29,386 nucleotides of DNA, taken from an uncultured Bacteroidales bacterium (lineage in GTDB: Bacteria > Bacteroidota > Bacteroidia > Bacteroidales > UBA932). Below, piece after piece: positions 1 through 8,086 of this stretch. The notes under the pieces are model-generated. The model ran no database searches. It was given only the letters and a program-made list of their open reading frames with translations, and was not told the origin of the DNA. Made by a program: the position numbers and the translations under genes. How positions within the stretch are numbered: the stretch's first letter is position 1; each line of letters starts with the position of its first letter. The stretch is taken from NCBI GenBank assembly GCA_905235615.1, contig CAJOMB010000001.1, forward strand, positions 1-29,386. Reading direction: 5' to 3'.

Positions 1-104
1 TTCGCGGTTTCCCGGATGAGCCTCATCAGTTCTTCCCCGGTTATCTGGACGGTAATCCGGGATGTTTCGCCGTTTTCCAACAGCCTCAATAAATCTTCAT
101 ACAT
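1..104 (-). CDS. Small protein of unknown function, N-terminus only (truncated by window edge)
   Basis: An open frame starts at the ATG at 104 and runs off the left edge after 34 codons. The visible peptide begins MYEDLLRLLENGE and contains ITGEELMRLI. Short Bacteroidetes proteins of the excisionase/HTH or DUF3853 type often begin with a similar acidic helix and an 'ITGEEL' stretch, but 34 residues are too few to assign a family. The start is chosen because an in-frame stop lies a few codons upstream and a TAnnTTTG box lies at 196-203. It is AT-richer than the genes right of the tRNA. Function unknown. Confidence 0.45.
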   Translation of the reverse strand, partial: MYEDLLRLLENGETSRITVQITGEELMRLIRETA

Positions 105-169
105 GGCGTCATTGTTTTATCCACCGGTCTTTATCAGGGCTTTCCGTTCGTCCGGTGCAAAACGAGAAA

Positions 170-194
170 GCCACCACCCGACCTGGGTAGTGGC
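170..194 (-). terminator. Hairpin between two minus-strand genes (possible terminator or leader hairpin)
   Basis: Arms 170-179 and 185-194 pair over 10 positions with one mismatch and a 5-nt loop. Read on the minus strand it is followed by a T-rich stretch (TTTCTCGTTTT). It could end transcription from the 248-856 gene. It could also be a 5' hairpin of the next transcript, because a -7 box sits right beside it. Confidence 0.4.
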
Positions 195-195
195 G

Positions 196-203
196 CAAAT
201 ATA
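196..203 (-). promoter_or_regulatory. Candidate -7 box for the truncated gene at 1-104
   Basis: The minus strand reads TATATTTG, a full match to the Bacteroidetes TAnnTTTG element. The start site would fall near 192, giving a leader of about 88 nt that begins inside the hairpin at 170-194. The -33 element is weak: a TTG at 226-228 with a 22-bp spacer. Confidence 0.4.
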
Positions 204-228
204 AAGTGGGTTAAATTGCGGGTTGCAA

Positions 229-243
229 CGCGCAAATTGCGCG
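229..243. repeat. 15-bp palindrome CGCGCAA-n-TTGCGCG
   Basis: Two perfect 7-bp arms surround one central base, ending 5 bp from the stop codon of the minus-strand gene at 248-856. It could be an operator for the downstream truncated gene or a short terminator stem. No T-tract follows on the minus strand. Confidence 0.35.
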
Positions 244-247
244 CAAG

Positions 248-856
248 CTATTCTGCGGTGATTTGGCTCAGAAAATCGTCCAAAACGTCCCTCATTTTGT
301 CGACCGTTTTCATGGCTTTTCTTTCGAACAGATCTTCTGAAAGCGTGTTGTATGCCATTTGAAATGCCCTCAGATTGATTTTAATTGCATCGGGGAAGGT
401 GGCTTTGGCGGCATTGAAAAAGGCAGTCTGATTGTCCCCCTCGATAAAATTCTTTTCTTGCAGGGCTTCAAAGAGGCAGGCAACGGCTTTTCCGTCATGA
501 TAGTCGTTGAGAAATGCTTCGGATTTCTCAATAATGGCGGCCTTGATGCTCTTTTCGCCGGGGATAAGAAGCTTTTCAAGCGGTCGGATGGCCGTTTCTT
601 CTTTCGGCAGAACTGGGTCCGGCCTTGGCGTGAGAATATGTGCGATGGTGCGGACTCCCCAGCAAACCGCCACGTACCCTGTCAGATATATCGCCACCTT
701 TGCCAGACTGACAAGAAAAACATGGAATGGATAATTGATGCCGTCGGTCATGCTGGCCGAATCGCTGATAAATGTGAACACGAGAATGACGACAGTGGCA
801 AGGATGACGATGGCGGTGATAACACGGTTTGTCCGATTGAGCCTTTCGTCGTCCAT
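248..856 (-). CDS. Hypothetical membrane protein with two transmembrane helices, 202 aa
   Basis: I do not recognise this protein. Residues about 12-30 and 46-70 form two hydrophobic helices separated by a short loop. The remaining 130 residues are a soluble, mainly helical, charged domain. The ATG at 856 is chosen because GGGGGAG lies 6 nt upstream, one of the few good Shine-Dalgarno sequences here, and a full promoter lies at 922-952. Longer versions of the frame run back through the tRNA gene and are not real. Sampled G+C is about 45%, against about 63% in the SDR gene at 1210-2040. That contrast may mean horizontal origin. It appears to stand alone as one transcript. Confidence 0.75.
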   Translation of the reverse strand: MDDERLNRTNRVITAIVILATVVILVFTFISDSASMTDGINYPFHVFLVSLAKVAIYLTGYVAVCWGVRTIAHILTPRPDPVLPKEETAIRPLEKLLIPGEKSIKAAIIEKSEAFLNDYHDGKAVACLFEALQEKNFIEGDNQTAFFNAAKATFPDAIKINLRAFQMAYNTLSEDLFERKAMKTVDKMRDVLDDFLSQITAE

Positions 857-921
857 TATGATCTCCCCCGAAAGCGGAGAAAATATGTCATACCAATACG
901 TCTTCGTCTTTAGCTTACATG

Positions 922-952
922 CAAAGATAGCGAAGCTTTTCCGCCTGGCAAA
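922..952 (-). promoter_or_regulatory. Promoter for the membrane protein gene at 248-856
   Basis: On the minus strand TTTG (949-952), a 19-bp spacer and TATCTTTG (922-929) match the Bacteroidetes -33/-7 consensus. The predicted start near 918 gives a leader of about 60 nt. Three GGCAAAA direct repeats (947-953, 961-967, 973-979) cover and flank the -33 region. Confidence 0.6.
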
Positions 953-994
953 ATCCGCAAGGCAAAAGAGTCGGCAAAAGGTGCAGAAACCACA

Positions 995-1009
995 CACCAA
1001 AATTTGGTG
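995..1009. repeat. 15-bp palindrome CACCAAA-n-TTTGGTG
   Basis: Two perfect 7-bp arms flank one central A, about 45 bp upstream of the -33 element at 949-952. The size and placement resemble a binding site for a dimeric regulator. No regulator can be assigned. Confidence 0.35.
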
Positions 1010-1038
1010 GGGCACGGGTGGGGTGAGAAGAAAACAAA

Positions 1039-1075
1039 TCTCCGTATCAAATTGGAATACAATAAGATACGGAGA
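1039..1075 (-). terminator. Probable terminator downstream of tRNA-Leu
   Basis: Arms 1039-1048 and 1066-1075 form a perfect 10-bp stem, with an inner 4-bp ATTG/CAAT pairing in the loop. On the minus strand the stem lies 7 nt past the tRNA 3' end and is followed by TTTGTTTTCTT. Position and T-rich tail support termination of the tRNA transcript. Confidence 0.6.
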
Positions 1076-1082
1076 AAATTCG

Positions 1083-1167
1083 TGCCTCGGGCGGGAATCG
1101 AACCCGCACGGCCGTTTCGGGCCAAGGGATTTTAAGTCCCTCGTGTCTACCATTCCACCACCAAGGC
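1083..1167 (-). tRNA. tRNA-Leu, anticodon TAA
   Basis: The 85-nt minus-strand sequence folds as a class II tRNA. The acceptor arm GCCTTGG pairs with CCGAGGC (one G-T pair) and the discriminator is A, as expected for leucine. The anticodon loop CTTAAAA carries TAA on a 5-bp stem. A long variable arm precedes the T arm with GGTTCGATTCC. The 3' CCA is not encoded: the sequence continues CGAA. The tRNA reads UUA codons, with wobble to UUG. It lies 42 bp downstream of the SDR gene on the same strand and has its own candidate -7 box at 1182-1189. Confidence 0.95.
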
Positions 1168-1181
1168 AAAATGTGGGACTG

Positions 1182-1189
1182 CAAAGATA
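1182..1189 (-). promoter_or_regulatory. Candidate -7 box for tRNA-Leu
   Basis: The minus strand reads TATCTTTG, a full TAnnTTTG match, and predicts a start near 1178, about 11 nt before the mature tRNA 5' end. No convincing -33 element is visible, so read-through from the SDR gene may contribute. Confidence 0.45.
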
Positions 1190-1209
1190 ATAAATAATTT
1201 GGAAATACA

Positions 1210-2040
1210 CTACAGCCTCTCCACCAGCCGGGCCAGGCGGGGAGAGCCCGTGAGCCGGACGATGGCGTCCCACCAGCGGGTGGGGAGCAGGCTGTGCCAG
1301 AAGACCATGGTCCAGGAGCCGGCGGCAATCACGTAGCGGGCACGGGGCTTGCGGGCGCGAATCGTGCGGCAGATGGCCCGCGTGACCACGGCAGGCTCTG
1401 AGAACATGCGCTGGGAGAAGGCTTTCCGCATCATGGCGGCTTCGGCCAGGGCGGGCTGCTCGTAGGGCGTTCCCACGGAAGATTCGGCAAGATGATCGGC
1501 CGCAATGACTCCCCAGGAGGTGTTGGTGGCGCCCGGTTCGATGAGCACCACGTCCACCCCGAAGGGCTTCATCTCTATGCGCAGGGCATCCGAGAAGGCT
1601 TCCACGGCGTATTTGGACACGTGATACCAGCCGCCGAAATACAGGCAGGCGCGTCCGGCCACGGAACTGATGTTGACAATGCGCCCGGCGCCACGCTCCC
1701 GCATCCCGGGGAGCACCTTCTTGCAGAGGTCGGCCAGGCCGAAGAGGTTCACTTCCATCTGCCGGCGCCCCTCTTCCAGGGACACATTCTCGATGGCCCC
1801 GAAGGAGCCGTATCCGGCGCAGTTCACCAGTACGTCCAAGGGGCCGGTGGCGGCTAAGCAGGCGTCGATGGATTCCTCGGAGGTGACATCTAAGGACAAA
1901 GGTGTAACGCCGAAAGCTTTCAGGGGCTCCATCCGGTCCACCCGGCGGGCGGCGCCATACACCTCATATCCTTTCTGAGCCAGCGCCTGGGCTGTATCAA
2001 AGCCAATTCCGCTGCTGGCTCCGGTAACAAGAATCTTCAT
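1210..2040 (-). CDS. Short-chain dehydrogenase/reductase (SDR family), 276 aa
   Basis: A classical SDR oxidoreductase with an N-terminal Rossmann fold that binds NAD(P)H. The cofactor motif TGASSGIG is at residues 6-13 and NCAG at 73-76. The catalytic set is Ser126 (NISSVAG), Tyr139 and Lys143 (YHVSK). An Arg-Arg pair at 32-33, after the second strand, suggests NADPH preference. Length is slightly above the usual 250, with a C-terminal hydrophobic extension (WTMVFWHSLLP) as seen in some membrane-associated SDRs. It starts 3 bp after the S41 peptidase stop, so it is the last gene of the mre run. The substrate cannot be read from sequence, and its role with the cell-wall genes is unknown. Confidence 0.9.
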   Translation of the reverse strand: MKILVTGASSGIGFDTAQALAQKGYEVYGAARRVDRMEPLKAFGVTPLSLDVTSEESIDACLAATGPLDVLVNCAGYGSFGAIENVSLEEGRRQMEVNLFGLADLCKKVLPGMRERGAGRIVNISSVAGRACLYFGGWYHVSKYAVEAFSDALRIEMKPFGVDVVLIEPGATNTSWGVIAADHLAESSVGTPYEQPALAEAAMMRKAFSQRMFSEPAVVTRAICRTIRARKPRARYVIAAGSWTMVFWHSLLPTRWWDAIVRLTGSPRLARLVERL

Positions 2041-2043
2041 AAC

Positions 2044-3429
2044 TCAATGCAATAAAACGCCGAATCCGGGCTTGTGGTAGGGAATCATGGGGATGGATGC
2101 CGCAGGGGCCTTGGTATTGCCCAGTACGGCGGAGAGCATGGTTTCCGCCAGCGTCCCCAGTTCAAAGCCGTCGAGGGGGTTGTCCTGGGCGGCTATATCG
2201 GCCGGAATGCCGGCGGGCATGCTCAGCGTCACTCCGTTGCAGTCGGCATAGCGGGAGGTGATGACATAGATGCCCCAGCCGGGAAGGGCGGCCTTGCCCG
2301 CATCGCAGTCCAAGGTGGTGGAAGGGTTGCTCTTTTTGACGGAGTCAAACCAGTCTGCGGCCGAAATCAGGTTGCCGCCGCAGAACTTTCCGTAGGTGGT
2401 CTGCCCCACCAGCGTCACATCCATATAGGGCTTGAGGCCGCAGATGAGGGCTTCGGAGGCCGATGCCGTATTCCCGGACACAATCACCCACAGGCGGCTC
2501 ACGCCCGGATTCACGTCCAGTGCTTTCACCGTCATCTTGTTCCCGGCCGATGAAGTATAGCTGAACTCCTCGGAGAAGCGTGTTTCGGAATCGAGTTTTT
2601 CCCCTATGAGATCATTGTAAACGTCGCGGTTGAAAACCTTTTTGGCCTTCACCACCTCCGCCGGGGCAATCATGGAGGCCAGGACGTTGGAGGTAAAGGC
2701 ATAGCCGCCGCCGTTATAACGGAGGTCCAGAATCAGTTCCCGGATGCCTTCGTCCTTGAAGGCCCGGAAGACATTCTCCAGGTCCTTGCAGGCGTCCAAG
2801 GTGAAGTTGGTGAAGTGCAGGTATCCGTATTTTTTGCCGCCGTTCTCAAAGGTCAGGGCCAGCTGGACGGGATTTTCATACATCTGGACTGCATCCAAGC
2901 TAATGCTGCGGCCGCCCAGGAACCCCAGGGTGACGCTGCCGCCTTCATATAACTTTCCCGCCAAGGCGACATAATTGTCTTTTGTCATCTCCTGCCCGTC
3001 AATGGAAAGGATGATGTCTCCGCGCCGGAGTTCCGCCTTCTGCGCCGGGCCGCCCTCATAGGTATAATTGACAGCGGCGACTATGCGGGTCCTGGCTTCA
3101 TCGGCCCAAAACAGGCTGATGTTCAGGCCGAAGCTTTTTCCATTGCCCGTCACGCTGCTCTCGAAGCCTGAATAGTCTTCGTATAGCTTGGTCCATTTGT
3201 CGGCGCTGTAGCGGCTGCTTTCCACCTTGGCCACGGCGTCTTCGTTTACGCTCCAGCTGTTGAGCTGGCTGTCAACCTCGTCTTTCCAGAGGTAATACGT
3301 GCTCATGACGTTATACGCGAAAGTGTTGGAATAGAAGCGGACCGGGTTCACCTCCGGCTCCGGATTCTTCTTCTCGCAGGCGGCCAGCAGGACAAGCGCA
3401 AAGAGAAGGCTAAAAATACTTCTTTTCAT
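2044..3429 (-). CDS. Lipoprotein S41 family serine peptidase with PDZ domain, 461 aa
   Basis: A C-terminal-processing-type (CtpA/Tsp-like) peptidase predicted to be an outer- or periplasm-facing lipoprotein. The signal peptide MKRSIFSLLF leads to the lipobox LLAAC with lipidated Cys18. A PDZ-like region spans about 95-185 (GGPAQKAELRRGDIILSIDG at 126-145) and the S41 core about 195-420. The catalytic Ser323 lies in TASASEA and the general base Lys348 in YGKFCGG, 25 residues apart as in E. coli Tsp. The ATG at 3429 overlaps the rodA stop by 4 bp (ATGA); upstream extension of the frame only shadows rodA. Lying between rodA and an SDR, it probably works in periplasmic protein or wall-enzyme turnover, which is inference. 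Confidence 0.9.
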   Translation of the reverse strand: MKRSIFSLLFALVLLAACEKKNPEPEVNPVRFYSNTFAYNVMSTYYLWKDEVDSQLNSWSVNEDAVAKVESSRYSADKWTKLYEDYSGFESSVTGNGKSFGLNISLFWADEARTRIVAAVNYTYEGGPAQKAELRRGDIILSIDGQEMTKDNYVALAGKLYEGGSVTLGFLGGRSISLDAVQMYENPVQLALTFENGGKKYGYLHFTNFTLDACKDLENVFRAFKDEGIRELILDLRYNGGGYAFTSNVLASMIAPAEVVKAKKVFNRDVYNDLIGEKLDSETRFSEEFSYTSSAGNKMTVKALDVNPGVSRLWVIVSGNTASASEALICGLKPYMDVTLVGQTTYGKFCGGNLISAADWFDSVKKSNPSTTLDCDAGKAALPGWGIYVITSRYADCNGVTLSMPAGIPADIAAQDNPLDGFELGTLAETMLSAVLGNTKAPAASIPMIPYHKPGFGVLLH

Positions 3430-4931
3430 TTCTGTACAGGGATAGGAAAATGAATCAGGATGGTAAAGGCCCACAGGGAGGAGCCGCCATAAGAGAGCAG
3501 CGGAAGCGGAATGCCGATGACCGGCATCAGGCCCACCGTCATACCCACGTTGATGAACAGATGCATGAAGATGCAGGCCGCCACGCAGTACCCGTAGATG
3601 CGTGTAAAATTGCCCCGGCAGCTTTCCGCGTCTATGAGGATGCGTGCAATGAGGAATACGTACAGGGCAATGACCACCAGACAGCCCACAAAGCCCCATT
3701 CCTCTCCCACGGTGCAGAAGATAAAGTCCGTAGTCTGCTCCGGCACAAAGCCGAAGGTGGTCTGCGTCCCCTGCAGGAAACCCTTTCCCAGCAGGCCGCC
3801 GGAGCCTATCGCAATCTTGGACTGGTTCACGTTGTACCCTACCCCGGACGGGTCTTCTTTCATGCCCAGCAGCACCTCGATACGGCTTTGCTGATGCGGC
3901 TGCAGCACATTGTCAAAGATATAATCCGTAGAGAAGGAAAGGAGGATGCCTATCAGGAAGGCCCCCACGGCAATGGCCAGGGTAAGATCCTTTTTCCGGT
4001 AGGCCTTGTACAGCAGGATGGGCAGGGCTCCTGTCGAAAGGGCTAACACCACATAGATGGGCTTCAGCTTAGGGAGGAAACTCCAGAAATACCGGGCCGA
4101 TTCCCCCTCCTGCGGAACCCAGATGCGGTGGTTGAGATAGTCGATATGACCTTCGATGAGGGCGCAGGCCTCGTCTAAGGCGGCAGGCAGCAGCGCAGCG
4201 AAAGCCACGGAGCCCATCCCCAAAAAGACTGTGCGCCAGGGATGCGAAACATTGCCCGTGAGCACGTAGAAGAGGACCATGGCGGCGATGAGTCCCACGA
4301 TGGACCAGTAGATACCTATGGTGAGGGTGGAGATAAAGAGGGCCACCACCAGGCCGAAGAGCCCTAACCACCAGCCGGAGAAGCCCTCCCGATAGAGGAC
4401 AAACACGAAGCCCAGATATACCAGGGCACTTCCCGTCTCGCTTTCCGCCACGATGATGAGCATGGGCAGAATGATGATGGCGGCCGCTATGGCCAGGTCC
4501 TTCAACTTGGACAGGCGGAAGTTCTGCATGCTCATCACGAAGGCCAGCAGCAGCGAAGTGGCTATTTTGGAAATTTCGGCCGGTTGGAAACGGACGGGCC
4601 CCAGGTCGAACCACGAATGGGAGCCCTTGACGTCGTTGGAAACGAAAATAACCACCATCAGCAGGAACAGCACCAGGATGTAAAAGGGAATACAGATGCT
4701 CTCCCACAGGCGGGACGGCAGCAGGAAGAGGATGGCGCCGGCCAGTCCCAAGGAGGTAAGAATCCAGACAAACTGCTTTCCTGAGCGGGTGCCCAAGTCA
4801 AAGATGGAGGGGGAATCCGCGGAGTGGATGGAGGCATAGATATTGATCCAGCCGATGAGCACCAGCAGGAGGTAGGTCACGATGACGGCCCAGTCGATGG
4901 ACTGCCTTTTATGTGCGTGCTGCTCAGTCAT
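3426..4931 (-). CDS. rodA: Rod-shape SEDS glycosyltransferase RodA, 501 aa
   Basis: An integral membrane peptidoglycan polymerase that extends glycan strands from lipid II with its partner PBP2. The SEDS fold shows at least ten hydrophobic segments. Family motifs include GSGGLLGKGFLQGTQT, the TDFIF loop, EEWGFVG and YGGSSL near the C-terminus. At 501 residues it is longer than E. coli RodA (about 370). The extra length is a central stretch with additional helices and a periplasmic loop (about 200-330), usual for Bacteroidetes. It overlaps the end of mrdA by 8 bp and the S41 gene start by 4 bp, so translation is probably coupled. FtsW is the alternative in this family, but the mre/PBP2 context decides for RodA. 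Confidence 0.95.
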   Translation of the reverse strand: MTEQHAHKRQSIDWAVIVTYLLLVLIGWINIYASIHSADSPSIFDLGTRSGKQFVWILTSLGLAGAILFLLPSRLWESICIPFYILVLFLLMVVIFVSNDVKGSHSWFDLGPVRFQPAEISKIATSLLLAFVMSMQNFRLSKLKDLAIAAAIIILPMLIIVAESETGSALVYLGFVFVLYREGFSGWWLGLFGLVVALFISTLTIGIYWSIVGLIAAMVLFYVLTGNVSHPWRTVFLGMGSVAFAALLPAALDEACALIEGHIDYLNHRIWVPQEGESARYFWSFLPKLKPIYVVLALSTGALPILLYKAYRKKDLTLAIAVGAFLIGILLSFSTDYIFDNVLQPHQQSRIEVLLGMKEDPSGVGYNVNQSKIAIGSGGLLGKGFLQGTQTTFGFVPEQTTDFIFCTVGEEWGFVGCLVVIALYVFLIARILIDAESCRGNFTRIYGYCVAACIFMHLFINVGMTVGLMPVIGIPLPLLSYGGSSLWAFTILIHFPIPVQK

Positions 4932-6765
4932 GTTTGACGCGGGACATCAGGTTGGCTTCTTTCATTCTCTTCTCCAGGTCGGTGCGCTTCACTTTCCCCT
5001 TCAAGTACTTTTCCACCATAAGGGAGGCCATGGGCGCGGCGTAAGTGGCGCCGAAGCCGCCGTTCTCCACATAGCAGGCTACGGCAATCTGGGGATCGTC
5101 CATGGGGGCGAAGCAGATGAACACGGAGTTGTCCGCTCCACGCGGGTTCTGGGCCGTTCCCGTCTTGCCGCAGATGTCTAAGGAATCCACATGGGCAATC
5201 CAGGCCGTTCCGCCCATGCCCGGACCGGAATTCACGGCCCGCCACATGCCCTTCACCACTTTGGGGAAGTGCAAGGTGTCCACCATGGTGTACTGCTTCT
5301 CATAGAACTGAGGTTCAATCTCCACGCCTTCGGAAGCCTTGATGATGTGCGGAATATAGTAATACCCCCGGTTGGCGATGGTGGCGCAGAGGTTGGCCAG
5401 GTGCATGGGAGTAGCCAGGATTTCGCCCTGGCCGATGGAAAGGGATATCACCGTGGTGGAGTTCCATCGGCCCTTTCCGTAGGAACGGTTGTACGTCTTG
5501 GAAGTGGGGATGCTGCCGGAGAGTTCGGCGGGGAAGTCGCTCCCCAGTTTGCGGCCGAAGCCGAAGCTTTCCACATATTCGTGCCAGGCATCCAGTCCGT
5601 CCGCCACGGAGGCGTATTTCCGGTTGTCCAGGATGTTCTTGAGCACGTAGCAGTAGTAGGCATTGCAGCTCATCATGATGCTCTCCTCCATGTTCAGGGG
5701 AGACTTGTGCCCGTGGCAGCCCAGTTTGTGCCCGGCCCCGAAGTGGTAGCCGTAGTTGCAGGAATACATCATTTCCGGACGCAGTACGCCTTCCTCAAGG
5801 CCGATGAGGCCGTTCACCAGCTTGAACACGGACCCCGGCGGGTAGGAAGCCTGCACGGCCCGGTTGTACATGGGCTTGTAAGGGTCGGAGGAAATCTCGT
5901 TCCAGTGTTTTCCGATATCGGCCAGCATGGAAACGTCTATGCCGGGGGCCGATACCAGCGCCAGAATCTCTCCGGTGGCAGGTTCGATGGCCACCAAGGA
6001 ACCCACCTTCCCCTGCATGAGCTCCTGGCCGTACTGCTGGAGGGAGGCGTCGATGGTGGTGACGATATCCTGCCCCGGGACGGCTTCCTTGTCCATGACG
6101 CCGTCCTTGTAGGGCTGTTCAATCTGGTTGAGGGAGTTGCGCAGATAGATGTGATAGCCTTTCTCTCCCCTCAGATCCTTTTCGCGGGCCGCCTCGATGC
6201 CCGTCATGCCGGCGTAGTCTCCGCTCTTGTATTCTCCCGGATGGGCGTCCATGTAGGCCTGGTTCACCTCGGAGACATAGCCCAGCAGGTTACCCCCCGC
6301 ATTCACGGGGTAGTCGCGGATACCGCGCACCTGGCCGCGGAAGCCGGGGAAGCGGTACTTCACCTCGTCAAAGCGCATGTACGTCTCGGCCGGGAGGTTG
6401 CGGATCATGGTGACGGCCTGGTAGCCGATGCTGCGGCGCCGTTTGTTATACTCCTCCAAGCGGCTTTTGATAAAGCCGGGGTCCACGTCCAGCACGGTGG
6501 CCAGCGCCAGGGTGTCGAAGGGTTTCACTTCCCGGGGGGTGACCAGGATATCGTAAGCCACCTTGTTTCCCACCAGGATGGTTCCGTTGCGGTCGTAGAT
6601 GGCTCCCCGGGTGGGATAGATGGTCTCATAGATAGTGGCGTTGCGGTCTGCATCCTCCTTGTAGGAACTGCTGAGAATCTGGAGAGAGAATATCCTGCCC
6701 AGCAGCAGCAGCGTCACCACTCCCAGGCCGATGAGAAGGCGGATATGACGCCCGTCATCGTTCAT
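4924..6765 (-). CDS. mrdA: Penicillin-binding protein 2, elongation transpeptidase, 613 aa
   Basis: A class B PBP that cross-links peptidoglycan during side-wall growth, in complex with RodA. One N-terminal transmembrane helix (about 9-24) anchors it to the inner membrane. The dimerisation/pedestal region runs about 45-225 and the transpeptidase about 230-590. Active-site motifs are SVFK at 312-315 (nucleophile Ser312), SCN at 366-368 and KTG at 534-536. A Cys-rich CNYGYHF...LGCHGH segment at 336-353 precedes SCN. The length is normal for PBP2. The ATG at 6765 shares one base with the mreD stop (TAATG), and the 3' end overlaps rodA by 8 bp. Confidence 0.96.
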   Translation of the reverse strand: MNDDGRHIRLLIGLGVVTLLLLGRIFSLQILSSSYKEDADRNATIYETIYPTRGAIYDRNGTILVGNKVAYDILVTPREVKPFDTLALATVLDVDPGFIKSRLEEYNKRRRSIGYQAVTMIRNLPAETYMRFDEVKYRFPGFRGQVRGIRDYPVNAGGNLLGYVSEVNQAYMDAHPGEYKSGDYAGMTGIEAAREKDLRGEKGYHIYLRNSLNQIEQPYKDGVMDKEAVPGQDIVTTIDASLQQYGQELMQGKVGSLVAIEPATGEILALVSAPGIDVSMLADIGKHWNEISSDPYKPMYNRAVQASYPPGSVFKLVNGLIGLEEGVLRPEMMYSCNYGYHFGAGHKLGCHGHKSPLNMEESIMMSCNAYYCYVLKNILDNRKYASVADGLDAWHEYVESFGFGRKLGSDFPAELSGSIPTSKTYNRSYGKGRWNSTTVISLSIGQGEILATPMHLANLCATIANRGYYYIPHIIKASEGVEIEPQFYEKQYTMVDTLHFPKVVKGMWRAVNSGPGMGGTAWIAHVDSLDICGKTGTAQNPRGADNSVFICFAPMDDPQIAVACYVENGGFGATYAAPMASLMVEKYLKGKVKRTDLEKRMKEANLMSRVKHD

Positions 6766-7277
6766 TATTTCCGGGAATCGGGGGCCAGGACGCCCAGGGT
6801 GAGGATGGACACCAGGAAGCTCGTAGCCAGCGAAGCGGCTAAGCGGATCCCGTTAAACCACAGCGGCCGGGTTCCGGCTCCGTCGGCCCAGATGTAAATG
6901 ACCAGGAAAAGCAGCAGGGACAGCAGCAGGGCCGTGGCTACCTTGGCGAAGCCATAACGGGCTACGGAGAAATCGGCCTTGCGGGCAAACAGCTCCGGCC
7001 CGAAAATCAGATTCACAAGGCCCTTGCGTATGTAGGCTACGGGGACAAGGGCCAGGGCGTTGAGGCCCAGCACCCCTTCCGAAAGGATGTCTATCGTGAG
7101 GCCGGTCAGGCAGGCGATAAGCATGGCGCCGATGGTGCCTATGCGCAGGGGAATACACAGGACCATCACGGGAAGAAGGGTGAGCATGACGTACGGAGTC
7201 ACATGGAAGTAGTTGCTGATGAGCAGTTGCGCCAGCAGCAGGAGCACATAGGCTATCCAGAATTCTCCGCGTTTCAT
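6765..7277 (-). CDS. mreD: Rod shape-determining protein MreD, 170 aa
   Basis: A small polytopic inner-membrane protein of the elongasome. About five hydrophobic segments fill the 170 residues, as usual for MreD, and sequence conservation is low across the family. Assignment rests on size, topology and position between mreC and mrdA. The start overlaps the mreC stop by 4 bp and the stop overlaps the mrdA start by 1 bp, so translation is likely coupled throughout. Confidence 0.9.
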   Translation of the reverse strand: MKRGEFWIAYVLLLLAQLLISNYFHVTPYVMLTLLPVMVLCIPLRIGTIGAMLIACLTGLTIDILSEGVLGLNALALVPVAYIRKGLVNLIFGPELFARKADFSVARYGFAKVATALLLSLLLFLVIYIWADGAGTRPLWFNGIRLAASLATSFLVSILTLGVLAPDSRK

Positions 7278-8083
7278 TCCGTAAATCCTTCTATTTCGTC
7301 CAGGGCGTCATTGTGCACCACCATCACGTAGCGAACGGTGCTGAAATCCTGGAACAGGGTTACTTTTATCTCGTTGGTGGCTCCGTTTACCACGCGGGCT
7401 TCTCCGGCAATCCCCAGCGGGATGTCCGGCGGGAACAGGAGGGAGTAGCCGCTGGTGTAGACCGTATCTCCTACGTTGTAGTGGTACTGGAGCGGGATTT
7501 CCTTGAGGAGGGCCCCGTTGGAGTGGATGCCGTCCCAACTCAGGAGGCCGCTTCCGCCTTCGCTGCCCAAGCGGGCGCTGATGGAGATGTCGTGGTTCTG
7601 GATGGAAAGAGCGAAGGCATGGTTCTCGCTCACGGCATCCACGATACCCACCACACCGGCATGTGTGATGATGCCGGACTTTTCCTTGACGCCGTCCTGG
7701 AATCCGCGGTTCAGGATAATGTAGTTATGCTGCTTGCCGCGGCTCATCTTTACCACCTCTGCCGGGATGAGGGTGTATCCGGGATGGCGGTCTATGCTCA
7801 TGGTGTCTATGCGGGCCTGGCGCAGGCGTTCCCTGGCGGATGACAGTTCCCTTTGCAGGTACTCGTTTTCCTGGACCAGCAGGCTGTTCTCCTTGGTGAG
7901 ACGGAAGTAGTTGCCCACTTTTTCCGAAGACCCCCATACCTTTCCCATGAAGGCATGACCGGCCTTGGCCACCCAGATTCGCTGCAAATCGGCATTGCGA
8001 GTGGTTAAATACAACATGGCCAGTTCCATGGCTGCGAACACCACCAAGCTGGCCAGTTTATACAGGAACCCCCGGCCCTTCAT
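7274..8083 (-). CDS. mreC: Rod shape-determining protein MreC, 269 aa
   Basis: A periplasmic scaffold of the elongasome that activates PBP2 and links it to MreB. An N-terminal transmembrane helix lies at about 8-26 and a coiled coil at about 60-95 (LTKENSLLVQENEYLQREL). The paired beta-barrel region covers about 100-262, with conserved features such as NYIILNRGFQDGVKEKSGI and GVVGIVDAV. The acidic tail (NDALDEIEGFTE) is short. It starts 3 bp after mreB and overlaps mreD by 4 bp. Length is typical. Confidence 0.95.
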   Translation of the reverse strand: MKGRGFLYKLASLVVFAAMELAMLYLTTRNADLQRIWVAKAGHAFMGKVWGSSEKVGNYFRLTKENSLLVQENEYLQRELSSARERLRQARIDTMSIDRHPGYTLIPAEVVKMSRGKQHNYIILNRGFQDGVKEKSGIITHAGVVGIVDAVSENHAFALSIQNHDISISARLGSEGGSGLLSWDGIHSNGALLKEIPLQYHYNVGDTVYTSGYSLLFPPDIPLGIAGEARVVNGATNEIKVTLFQDFSTVRYVMVVHNDALDEIEGFTE

Positions 8084-8086
8084 GGC

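Noticed and set aside
857..1273. Extension of the 202-aa membrane protein to 341 aa
   Set aside because: The extension crosses the promoter and tRNA-Leu and enters the SDR gene. A strong Shine-Dalgarno marks the ATG at 856.
3430..3699. 90-residue N-terminal extension of the S41 peptidase
   Set aside because: It lies entirely inside rodA in another frame, and a signal peptide with lipobox begins at the ATG at 3429.
5191..6897. 568-aa open frame on the plus strand across mrdA
   Set aside because: It mirrors mrdA, whose active-site motifs are complete. The product is His/Gly/Val-rich with no domain features.
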